From contig NZ_JHXN01000006.1 of assembly GCF_000687755.1 (NCBI RefSeq), forward strand, positions 1 to 64,000: 64,000 nucleotides of DNA, in the 5' to 3' direction. The notes beneath the pieces are model-generated. The model saw nothing but the letters and a program-made list of their open reading frames with translations. It had not been told where the DNA came from and ran no database searches. Position numbers and translations under genes: made by a program. This document shows positions 57,217 through 64,000 of this stretch, piece after piece; the stretch's first letter is position 1; each line of letters opens with the position of its first letter. The DNA is from Taylorella asinigenitalis ATCC 700933 (lineage in GTDB: Bacteria; Pseudomonadota; Gammaproteobacteria; Burkholderiales; Burkholderiaceae_B).

Positions 57217-58344
57217 ATGCAAAACACAAAATCTCTTATAAAGCTCTCATTATTTGATGAGTTACCATCGAAACTAATTTTTTTCTTAATCAAACATTTT
57301 AAGGAGGCACATAAAGTATTTGAGGTTCAAGAGTCTGAATTTAATTCTGCGTTAAGTTTATTTAAAGCATCTGGTGGAAACTATAGGGGAGATATTTATA
57401 CCTTAATACATCAAGAAAATCGCTTTAACCATAGCCAGCTAAATAGAACACTGGATTGGCTTGAAGAAGAACATAATCAGATATTAAGTATTTTCGATTC
57501 GGACTATCCACCATTGCTTAAAAAAATTCCAGATCCACCAGTACTTTTATATTTACGCGGAAAAAGAGAAACAATAAGCAAACCATGCATAGCCCTAGTA
57601 GGTTCACGTAAGTCAACGTATCACTCGAATTTCACGGCACGAAGTTTTGCTAAAGGTTTTGCAAACAGTGGATTTTGTGTTGTAAGTGGTATGGCTAGAG
57701 GAATAGATTCTAATGCTCACATTGGTGCTTTAAGTAGTACATCTGATATGAGTACTATAGCTGTGATGGGATGTGGACTAGATATAACTTACCCCATAGA
57801 AAATGAATCTTTATCAGAAGAAATTGCACAAAAAGGTCTTTTAATTTCTGAATATGCCTTGGGTACTGAACCAAAAAATTTTCATTTTCCTGCTAGAAAT
57901 AGAATTATTGCGGGACTGTCCCTCGGGGTTGTAGTTGTAGAGGCCGCTAAGAAGAGTGGTTCTCTTTATACTGCAGAACTAGCTATGACAAATGGGCGAG
58001 ATGTGTTTGCTGTACCTGGCTCGATTCTTACTGATTTTCATAAAGGTTGTCATAACTTGATACAACAAGGTGCGATGCTTGCTGATACTGCTGAGTTTGT
58101 TATAAAGAATATAGCTTGGGGCGATGGCAAAATTAAGGAATCAGATCTTTTGGGACACTCTGAAATAAGAAATGTGCATCACCCTCTTGACTCTATAGGT
58201 AATCACGAATTTACAATAAATGATTTAGTGTACTCTTTAAGCATGCCCATAGATGCAGCTATAGAGAATTTAATTAATTGGGAAATTGAGGGCAGAATTA
58301 CAAAGCTCTCTAATGGTAACTACCAGAAAGCAATAAATTGTTAA
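57217..58344 (+). CDS. dprA: DNA-processing protein DprA
   Basis: A 375-residue protein that loads RecA on incoming single strands during natural transformation. The Rossmann-like core has ALVGSRKSTYHS (near 126), VVSGMARGIDSNAH (near 155), VMGCGLDITYP (near 183) and FPARNRIIAGLS (near 225). A C-terminal winged-helix domain (INDLVYSLSMPIDAAIENLI) is complete. Although dprA occurs widely, it supports competence, which is relevant to the repeated motif in this window. Confidence 0.95.
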   Translation: MQNTKSLIKLSLFDELPSKLIFFLIKHFKEAHKVFEVQESEFNSALSLFKASGGNYRGDIYTLIHQENRFNHSQLNRTLDWLEEEHNQILSIFDSDYPPLLKKIPDPPVLLYLRGKRETISKPCIALVGSRKSTYHSNFTARSFAKGFANSGFCVVSGMARGIDSNAHIGALSSTSDMSTIAVMGCGLDITYPIENESLSEEIAQKGLLISEYALGTEPKNFHFPARNRIIAGLSLGVVVVEAAKKSGSLYTAELAMTNGRDVFAVPGSILTDFHKGCHNLIQQGAMLADTAEFVIKNIAWGDGKIKESDLLGHSEIRNVHHPLDSIGNHEFTINDLVYSLSMPIDAAIENLINWEIEGRITKLSNGNYQKAINC

Positions 58345-58377
58345 AATGTCAGTTTTTATTTAAGTGATTTAAAGAAC

Positions 58378-59202
58378 GTGTCGGATTCAGAGACCTTATT
58401 ACAATTTGATCATGTTACTTTGGGTTATGGTCCTAATGTTATCATTTCCGATTTGCATGTTCGTTTACAAAAAGGACAGATTATTGCTTTAATCGGTGGG
58501 TCTGGCTCGGGCAAAACTACTATTCTTAGAGCTGCTACTGGGCAATTAAAACCACAGGCTGGGCATATTACTCTATTTGGCCAAGACCTTAATAATATTT
58601 CTAAAGCCAAACTGGACAAATTACGTCAGCAAATGGGGGTTCTATTTCAACATGGGGCTCTTTTTACAAATCTTAATGTTTACGATAATGTCGCTTTTCC
58701 ATTAAGAGAGCTTACGAAAGATAACGAAAAAGAGATATTTAAAAAGGTTCTTATGACTTTGGATTCTGTTGGTCTTAAGACTGCAGCACATCTTAAATTA
58801 TCTGAAATCTCTGGTGGTATGGCTCGCAGGGTTGGACTTGCTCGAGCGATTATTTTAGAGCCTAAAGTAATTCTTTATGACGAACCCTTTGCAGGGTTGG
58901 ACCCTATATCGCTTGGTATGACGGCTAAGCTTATTCGGGATACAGCGGACCGTTTAAATTGCGGCTCCATACTTATTACTCACGACATTGAGGAGTCATT
59001 TGCTATTGTTGATTATGTATATATGATTGGTCAGGGTAGAGTTATAGCTGAAGGTACCCCCGATCAACTACGTGAATCAAGTGATGATTATGTTAATCAA
59101 TTTTTATATGGCAAACCTGATGGGCCCGTTGTCTTTGAATATCCAATGACAGATAGTTTTGATATGTGGTACAAGTCCAGAGGAGAGAAACTGGGTGTTT
59201 AA
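58378..59202 (+). CDS. mlaF: Phospholipid ABC transporter ATP-binding protein MlaF
   Basis: A 274-residue ATPase starting with GTG. Walker A is GGSGSGKTT (near residue 39), the signature ISGGMARRVGLARA (near 143) and Walker B VILYDEPFAGLD (near 163). It drives lipid movement by MlaE/MlaD between inner and outer membranes. It overlaps the likely mlaE start by eight bases. First gene of the mlaFEDAC run. Confidence 0.95.
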   Translation: MSDSETLLQFDHVTLGYGPNVIISDLHVRLQKGQIIALIGGSGSGKTTILRAATGQLKPQAGHITLFGQDLNNISKAKLDKLRQQMGVLFQHGALFTNLNVYDNVAFPLRELTKDNEKEIFKKVLMTLDSVGLKTAAHLKLSEISGGMARRVGLARAIILEPKVILYDEPFAGLDPISLGMTAKLIRDTADRLNCGSILITHDIEESFAIVDYVYMIGQGRVIAEGTPDQLRESSDDYVNQFLYGKPDGPVVFEYPMTDSFDMWYKSRGEKLGV

Positions 59203-59971
59203 CTTAATTTCTCGATTTGGAGCTTTTATTATCGCAGCCATAAGTGCTGCGGGTGCTTTTGCTAAATTTATGTGGGCCATATTCTTAGGAATAGGCACTA
59301 GTATCAGACGACCATCATTAGTTATTGAACAGCTTCATTTTATAGGTAATCACTCTCTAATTATTATTGCTGTTTCTGGGTTGTTTGTAGGCTTTGTGTT
59401 AGGTCTTCAAGGCTACCATACCTTATCCATGTATGGATCTGAGTCTTCTTTGGGATTGGTGGTTTCATTGGCACTTACCCGTGAATTAGGACCAGTAATT
59501 ACTGCTTTGTTGTTCGCTGGACGAGCAGGAACTGCAATAACTGCTGAAATTGGGCTTATGAAATCAGGTGAACAATTAGCCGCAATGGATGTTATGGGTA
59601 TAAATCCAATTAATCGAATTATTGTGCCTAGATTTTGGGGCGGTACCATTGCCATGCCTATATTGGCTGCTATTTTTTCATCTATTGGTGTAATTGGTGG
59701 CTGGGTAGTGGGGGTCGTATTAATTGACGTTGATTCAGGTTCTTTTTGGTCACAGATGCAGTCTGGTACCGATATAGTTCATGACATATTAAATGGTGTT
59801 ATCAAAAGTTTCGTCTTTGGTGTAGCCGTCATGTTGATTGCTTTATATGAGGGCTGGTATTCAGTTCCAACCCCAGAGGGCGTAGCAAAAGCTACTACTC
59901 ATACTGTCGTCAAGTCTTCGCTTTGTGTGCTTGGACTTGATTTCTTGCTTACTGCTGTAATGTTTACATAG
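59195..59971 (+). CDS. mlaE: Phospholipid ABC transporter permease MlaE
   Basis: About 258 residues, five to six helices, family motif TRELGPVITALLFAGRAGTAITAEIGLMK (marks: LTRELGPV and GRAGTAITAE). I set the start at GTG 59195, since AGGAGAG lies about eight bases before it and the protein then has normal length; the ATG at 59159 lies deep inside mlaF. It pairs with MlaF and contacts MlaD. Confidence 0.93.
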   Translation: MFNLISRFGAFIIAAISAAGAFAKFMWAIFLGIGTSIRRPSLVIEQLHFIGNHSLIIIAVSGLFVGFVLGLQGYHTLSMYGSESSLGLVVSLALTRELGPVITALLFAGRAGTAITAEIGLMKSGEQLAAMDVMGINPINRIIVPRFWGGTIAMPILAAIFSSIGVIGGWVVGVVLIDVDSGSFWSQMQSGTDIVHDILNGVIKSFVFGVAVMLIALYEGWYSVPTPEGVAKATTHTVVKSSLCVLGLDFLLTAVMFT

Positions 59972-59982
59972 GTGTTCGGATT

Positions 59983-60456
59983 ATGCACAGCAACAAAACA
60001 AATTTTTTAGTTGGATTATTTTTTCTTTTAGGTCTTGTAGCAATAGCATTTTTAGCTCTCAAAGCAGGCAATCTAAATACATACACATTTGAGAAAACTT
60101 ATCGCATAACTGCAAAATTCGATAATGTGGGCTCTCTTAAAGCAAGAGCAGCAATTCGTAGTAATGGTGTGGTTGTAGGTAGAGTTGATTCGGTAGAATT
60201 TGATAATTCTGAATTTAAAGGTGTGGTGTCTTTAGATATTAATCAAAAATATTTGTTTCCTTTAGATACCTCTGCAACTATCATGACATCAGGAATATTA
60301 GGAGAGCAATATATTGGTCTTACTCCTGGAGCTGAGGAGAGTAATCTTAAAGAAGGTGATGAGATTATGTACACTCAAAGTGCAATTGTTTTGGAGGAAT
60401 TGATTAGTAAGTTCCTTTTCTCTACGGCAGAAAAAGAAGGGACTACTAAAGAATGA
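59983..60456 (+). CDS. mlaD: Outer-membrane lipid asymmetry protein MlaD (MCE domain)
   Basis: 157 residues. A single N-terminal membrane anchor (FLVGLFFLLGLVAIAFLAL, residues 7-25) precedes one MCE domain (FDNVGSLKARAAIRSNGVVVGRVDSVEF, with ILGEQYIGLTPG further on). MlaD forms a hexameric ring that binds phospholipid in the periplasm. It overlaps mlaA by four bases. Confidence 0.94.
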   Translation: MHSNKTNFLVGLFFLLGLVAIAFLALKAGNLNTYTFEKTYRITAKFDNVGSLKARAAIRSNGVVVGRVDSVEFDNSEFKGVVSLDINQKYLFPLDTSATIMTSGILGEQYIGLTPGAEESNLKEGDEIMYTQSAIVLEELISKFLFSTAEKEGTTKE

Positions 60457-61385
60457 ATAAACATATAATCCGAGCTATCAAATCATTATTTTTAGTCAGC
60501 ATCTTATCAGCTTGCGTATCTGTACAACATCCTACCAAAGGTGATCCATATGAAAGTATGAATCGCACAATATATAAAGTAAATAAAACAGTGGATGACG
60601 CTATTGTACGTCCCGTTGCGGAACTTTATTCTGCAGTTTTGCCTGGTGGAGCTAAGAGGTGTATATCAAATATATTCTCAAATTTAGATGATGTTTGGTC
60701 GGGTATAAACAGTTTACTTCAGGGTAGAGGTGTCGATTTCTTCAACACTTTAGGTAGGGTTGTACAAAATTCAACTATGGGTGTTGGTGGATGCTTCGAT
60801 GTCGCAACTAAGAATGGTGTTCCTAAAATTCCAAACGATTTTGGAACAACACTAGCTGTTTGGGGGTTGGGTGAAGGTCCATATTTATATCTTCCCATTC
60901 TAGGACCATCGAATTTAAGAGATGGTGTAGGTCTTTTAGGCGATTCAGTGGGTACCACGTTAGTGTATTCATCACCTTCAGCAATAGAAAATGTTAGGTT
61001 GCGCAATACTCTACTAGGGCTTAAATATACAGATATAAGGTATAAGCTTTTGGAAGTTGAAAACATGACTAAAGGTTTGGCTTTAGATGAGTATGCCTTC
61101 ATTCGTGATGCTTACTTACAAAACCGACGTGCCTTGGTTAGAAGCAAGTTGGAGCCTAATGGTTTATATCAAGAAGAATTGGCTGCTGAAAAAAGGGCAA
61201 AACAATCAAAAGTTTTGATTCAGAAAGATAATTTACCTGTGTACGAAGATCCTGAGTCAAACCTCCCTCAATACGATGACCCAGAGAGTGATTTACCTCA
61301 GTACGAGGATCCAGAGGCTGCTTCGCCAAGCACTCCCCAGTATGTAGATCCATCAGTTCCTCAATACGAAGATCCTGGTGAATAA
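60453..61385 (+). CDS. mlaA: Outer-membrane lipoprotein MlaA (VacJ) with repetitive acidic tail
   Basis: A 310-residue lipoprotein (lipobox LSAC, Cys 21). The family core begins DPYESMNRTIYKVN and includes the GGAKRCISNIFSNLDD and GPYLYLPILGPSNLRDG segments. MlaA removes misplaced phospholipid from the outer leaflet and gives it to MlaC. The last 65 residues are unusual: repeated (L/V)PxY(E/D)DPES units, acidic and proline-rich, probably unstructured. Its place between mlaD and mlaC is typical of betaproteobacteria. Confidence 0.93.
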   Translation: MNKHIIRAIKSLFLVSILSACVSVQHPTKGDPYESMNRTIYKVNKTVDDAIVRPVAELYSAVLPGGAKRCISNIFSNLDDVWSGINSLLQGRGVDFFNTLGRVVQNSTMGVGGCFDVATKNGVPKIPNDFGTTLAVWGLGEGPYLYLPILGPSNLRDGVGLLGDSVGTTLVYSSPSAIENVRLRNTLLGLKYTDIRYKLLEVENMTKGLALDEYAFIRDAYLQNRRALVRSKLEPNGLYQEELAAEKRAKQSKVLIQKDNLPVYEDPESNLPQYDDPESDLPQYEDPEAASPSTPQYVDPSVPQYEDPGE

Positions 61386-61481
61386 GGAATTAATTGAAAT
61401 ATTATTTATACTTTTAATTCTATAGTGTCTTATTTAATAATTTATTATTAATACATACAACTTATAAACACAGGAGGAGAT

Positions 61482-62075
61482 ATGAATAAATTAACTAAAA
61501 CTCTTTTGGCTAGTTCTCTCTTTGCTTTAACAATAGGCATACAAGCGGCAGAAAATCCAAATGATTTCGTAAAGAAAGTGGCTGAGGATACTATTAAAGT
61601 AATTCAAAACGATGCTGCGGCTAAAAGCGGAGATACTGCTGCAATCCAAAAAATCGTAAACGATAAATTAATCCCAGTTTCTAATATACAAAAAACTACT
61701 CGTTTAGCTACTGGTCAGCCATGGAGAAAAGCTACTCCTGAGCAAAAATCAGCACTTACAGAGGCTTTTAAGAAAACACTTATTCGTACTTATAGTGGTG
61801 CGTTCTCAAAAGTAGACGATTCTACAGAGATTATTATGGAACCTTTTCGCGGTGATCCTAACGCAAATGATGCTGTTGTAAGAACTAAAATCAAAAACAA
61901 TTCAGGAATAGTTGAAGTTGACTACCGATTAGAAAAATCTGGTGACACTTGGAAGTTCTATGACTTTAATGTAGAGAATATATGGTTGATACAAAACTAC
62001 AGAAATCAGTTCGCTGGAGAAATCAACAAAGGCGGGATCGATGGATTGATTCAAGCTTTGGAGAAAAACAATTAG
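61482..62075 (+). CDS. mlaC: Periplasmic phospholipid-binding protein MlaC
   Basis: 197 residues with a signal peptide (cleaved after IQAA, near residue 23). The core includes RLATGQPWRKATPEQKSALTEAFKKTLIRTY and VDYRLEKSGDTWKFYDFNVENIWLIQNYRNQF (marks: TPEQK and WLIQNYR), which are strong MlaC signatures. It carries lipid between MlaA and MlaD. GGAGGAG precedes the ATG. A 96-base spacer before it could hold an extra promoter. No mlaB gene follows, contrary to the usual order. Confidence 0.94.
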   Translation: MNKLTKTLLASSLFALTIGIQAAENPNDFVKKVAEDTIKVIQNDAAAKSGDTAAIQKIVNDKLIPVSNIQKTTRLATGQPWRKATPEQKSALTEAFKKTLIRTYSGAFSKVDDSTEIIMEPFRGDPNANDAVVRTKIKNNSGIVEVDYRLEKSGDTWKFYDFNVENIWLIQNYRNQFAGEINKGGIDGLIQALEKNN

Positions 62076-62078
62076 GTT

Positions 62079-62882
62079 ATGTCTGAAGCAGTAAGCATAA
62101 AAAATATAACAAAAATTTATGCAAAGAAAACCAGCTTTATCAAAAGCCTTTTAGGCCGACCTGTTGGAGCTGGTTTTCAAGCATTAAAAGAAGTCAGTTT
62201 TAATATTAAAGAGGGTGAGTTTTTTGGTTTACTTGGGCCTAATGGTGCAGGTAAAACATCGATTATTTCCATTCTAGCTGGCTTATCAATTCCTACCTCA
62301 GGTAGTGCAAAGATTTTTAATTTTGATGTTCAAGATAACTATAAACAAGCTAGAAGGTGTTTAGGAGTCGTACCACAGGAGTTAGTTTTTGACCCTTTTT
62401 TTACTGTGATAGAGACTTTAAGAAATCAATCTGGTTTTTATGGACTATATAAAAATGAGTCTTGGATTGAAGAACTTCTAGAAAAACTAAATCTTACAGA
62501 TAAAGCTAATACTAATATGCGAGCTTTGTCGGGTGGCATGAAGAGAAGGGTGTTAGTTGCTCAAGCACTAGTTCATAGACCCCCAGTAATTATCCTTGAT
62601 GAACCAACAGCTGGCGTTGACGTTGAACTTCGTCAGAGCCTTTGGAAATTTATCAAAGAATTAAATGCACAGGGACATACTATACTTCTTACTACTCACT
62701 ACCTTGAAGAAGCTCAAGAGATGTGTGATCGTATTGCCTTTTTAAGCCACGGGAATCTAGTTGCGTTAGACGAAACTTCAAATCTATTAAATTCATTGGG
62801 CGTTAACAATCTAGAGAGTGCATTTATGAAGTTAAGTCAATTAGATGATTTCTATGATACTTCCAGAAGAGAGTTGATTTAA
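62079..62882 (+). CDS. ABC transporter ATP-binding protein (YadG-like)
   Basis: A 267-residue ABC-2 type ATPase. Walker A is GPNGAGKTS (near residue 54), the signature LSGGMKRRVLVAQAL (near 151), Walker B VIILDEPTAGVD (near 172), followed by LLTTHYLEEAQEMCDR. It starts three bases after mlaC, overlaps the permease gene by one base, and forms an exporter with it. Relatives in E. coli are YadGH; the substrate is unknown, possibly lipid-linked given its place behind mla. Confidence 0.92.
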   Translation: MSEAVSIKNITKIYAKKTSFIKSLLGRPVGAGFQALKEVSFNIKEGEFFGLLGPNGAGKTSIISILAGLSIPTSGSAKIFNFDVQDNYKQARRCLGVVPQELVFDPFFTVIETLRNQSGFYGLYKNESWIEELLEKLNLTDKANTNMRALSGGMKRRVLVAQALVHRPPVIILDEPTAGVDVELRQSLWKFIKELNAQGHTILLTTHYLEEAQEMCDRIAFLSHGNLVALDETSNLLNSLGVNNLESAFMKLSQLDDFYDTSRRELI

Positions 62883-63670
62883 TGGAAAACCATAGACTGC
62901 AATCCAAATTAGAGTTTGGTTCTGGATTTCCCGCACTTTTAAGTAAGGAAATTGATAGATTCAAAAAAATTATTTTTCAAACTGTAGCTGCTCCTACTAT
63001 GACCACAATTTTGTACTTAGTGGTATTTGCACAAGTATTAAGTGATAGGGTAGCTTATGGCTCAATACCATACGTTAAGTTCTTAATACCAGGACTTATG
63101 ATGATGTCTATGATGCAAAATGCTTATAGCAATTCAGCTTCTTCGTTTTTGCAGTCTAAAATGAGCGGCAATATTGTATTTATTCTATTGCCACCGATAT
63201 CGACCTATGAGATGTATTTTGCTTATACATTAGCGGGAGTGGCTCGGGCAATCTTAGTTGGCTTTGTTATTTGGTTGTGCAGTCTTTTATATGCATTAAT
63301 AATCCCTGAAAATATTTTGTGGCTAATTGTTTTTGCTATTTTATGTAGTGCGACTTTTGCTGCTTTAGGATTACTCAATGGAGTTGTTGCGGATAAATGG
63401 GACCAATTAGCAAATTTCCAGACATTTTTAGTAATGCCCATGACATTTTTATCAGGAGTGTTTTATTCAATCCACAGTTTGCCTAATTTTTGGCAGTCTG
63501 TATCGTATTACAACCCAGTTTTTTATATGATAGATGGTTTTAGGTATGCCTTTTTTGGTGTCTCCGATGTTTCGCCTTGGCATAGCTTAATAGTGGTACT
63601 TGTTTGTTTTATTATTGTTTCCTTAGTTACCATTAGAATCATAAAGACAGGTTACAAACTTCGTTCTTAA
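62882..63670 (+). CDS. ABC-2 type transporter permease (YadH-like)
   Basis: A 262-residue membrane protein with six helices. The LIPGLMMMSMMQNAYSNSASSF and FLVMPMTFLSGVFYSIHSLP segments are typical of ABC-2 permeases. It overlaps the ATPase gene by one base (the TAATG arrangement), hence coupled translation. Near 63187 the repeated motif reads Leu-Leu-Pro. Confidence 0.92.
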   Translation: MENHRLQSKLEFGSGFPALLSKEIDRFKKIIFQTVAAPTMTTILYLVVFAQVLSDRVAYGSIPYVKFLIPGLMMMSMMQNAYSNSASSFLQSKMSGNIVFILLPPISTYEMYFAYTLAGVARAILVGFVIWLCSLLYALIIPENILWLIVFAILCSATFAALGLLNGVVADKWDQLANFQTFLVMPMTFLSGVFYSIHSLPNFWQSVSYYNPVFYMIDGFRYAFFGVSDVSPWHSLIVVLVCFIIVSLVTIRIIKTGYKLRS

Positions 63671-63675
63671 TTACT

Positions 63676-63924
63676 ATGACGCAATCAAGAGAAGATTTAA
63701 TTAAAGAGCTCATTGCCACCGAAATACCTTGCGAATTCATTTATGTTGAAGGGGACGGTACTCATTTTTTTGCTACTATCGTGAGTGAAGCTTTTACAGG
63801 AAAGCGACTTATACAGCGTCATCAGATGGTTTATGGAATTTTGGGGGATCGTATGAAAGAAGAAATCCACGCCTTATCCATGACTACACTTACACCAGAA
63901 GAACACAAGGCCAAGCAGGGATAA
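63676..63924 (+). CDS. BolA family protein (IbaG-like)
   Basis: 82 residues, with the VEGDGTHFFATIVSEAFTGKRLIQRHQMVYGIL segment (marks: GDGTHF and RHQMVY) and conserved histidines. The gene lies directly before murA, the position of ibaG in E. coli. BolA-family proteins work with monothiol glutaredoxins in iron-sulfur handling. Its stop overlaps the murA start (TAATG). Confidence 0.92.
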   Translation: MTQSREDLIKELIATEIPCEFIYVEGDGTHFFATIVSEAFTGKRLIQRHQMVYGILGDRMKEEIHALSMTTLTPEEHKAKQG

Positions 63925-64000
63925 TGGATAAACTAAAAGTCATAGGCGGCAAACGGCTAGAAGGGTCAATCAAAGTTTCAGGTGCAAAAAATGCGGCTCT
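63924..64000 (+). CDS. murA: UDP-N-acetylglucosamine 1-carboxyvinyltransferase, N-terminal fragment (runs off the window)
   Basis: The first 25 codons begin MDKLKVIGGKRLEG and contain SGAKNAA, whose Lys and Asn lie in the active site of MurA, the first committed enzyme of peptidoglycan synthesis. The gene continues beyond base 64000. The ATG shares its A with the stop of the bolA-like gene. Confidence 0.93.
   Translation, partial: MDKLKVIGGKRLEGSIKVSGAKNAA

Overview
The window looks like a chromosomal segment of a low-GC (roughly 37-38% by eye), host-adapted betaproteobacterium of the Alcaligenaceae. Taylorella is my best guess. The gene orders uvrA-MFS-ssb, cyaY-lipoprotein-lysA and mla-yadGH-bolA-murA are those of Bordetella-like relatives, but the base composition is far more AT-rich. 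The genus rests on recall of family traits, not on a database search.

Layout. 1-3.5 kb: the 3' end of one trimeric autotransporter adhesin and a complete second one, with a G10 tract between them. 3.6-10.2 kb: an accessory stretch with an FAD-linked oxidase, an AAA/DUF4143 ATPase behind duplicated promoter-like repeats, a glutathione transferase, two small unknown genes and the tctBA transporter genes. 10.2-16 kb: a copper and nitrite-reduction block made of copA, a Tat-exported beta-propeller protein, an SCO-thioredoxin fusion and nirK, which has a perfect FNR-type dyad upstream. 16-19 kb: two tandem NhaC-family antiporters. 19.3-28.2 kb: the spc/alpha ribosomal cluster from rplN to rplQ, with secY, infA, rpmJ and rpoA. 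28.4-32 kb: hutG, gltS and a DUF2254 protein. 32-40 kb: dsbD, hemB, engB, cytochrome c4 and resB-ccsB, which fit together as System II cytochrome c and haem metabolism. 40-52.5 kb: cyaY, a small lipoprotein, lysA, mrcA, dgt, uvrA, an MFS transporter, two ssb genes and a three-domain thioredoxin-MsrA-MsrB protein. 52.6-58.3 kb: glmS, a CorC-like protein, yggS, def and dprA. 58.4-64 kb: mlaFEDAC (no mlaB seen), a yadGH-type ABC exporter, a bolA-like gene and the start of murA.

How the genes work together. Respiration on nitrite (NirK with copper handling by CopA and SCO-Trx), cytochrome c assembly (DsbD, ResB, CcsB) and haem supply (HemB) form one theme. Envelope upkeep (Mla, PBP1a, GlmS, MurA) and adhesion form another. 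Natural transformation is hinted at by dprA.

The most unusual signal is spread over the whole window. The 8-mer ATTGCCAC (complement GTGGCAAT), often extended to GCATTGCCACC, occurs about 30 times by my hand count against one or two expected from base composition. It occurs in several reading frames and in intergenic hairpins, including a perfect inverted pair 3' of an antiporter gene. It behaves like a DNA uptake sequence or another genome-wide sequence element. A strong bias towards the coding sense strand does not fit the simplest version of that idea.
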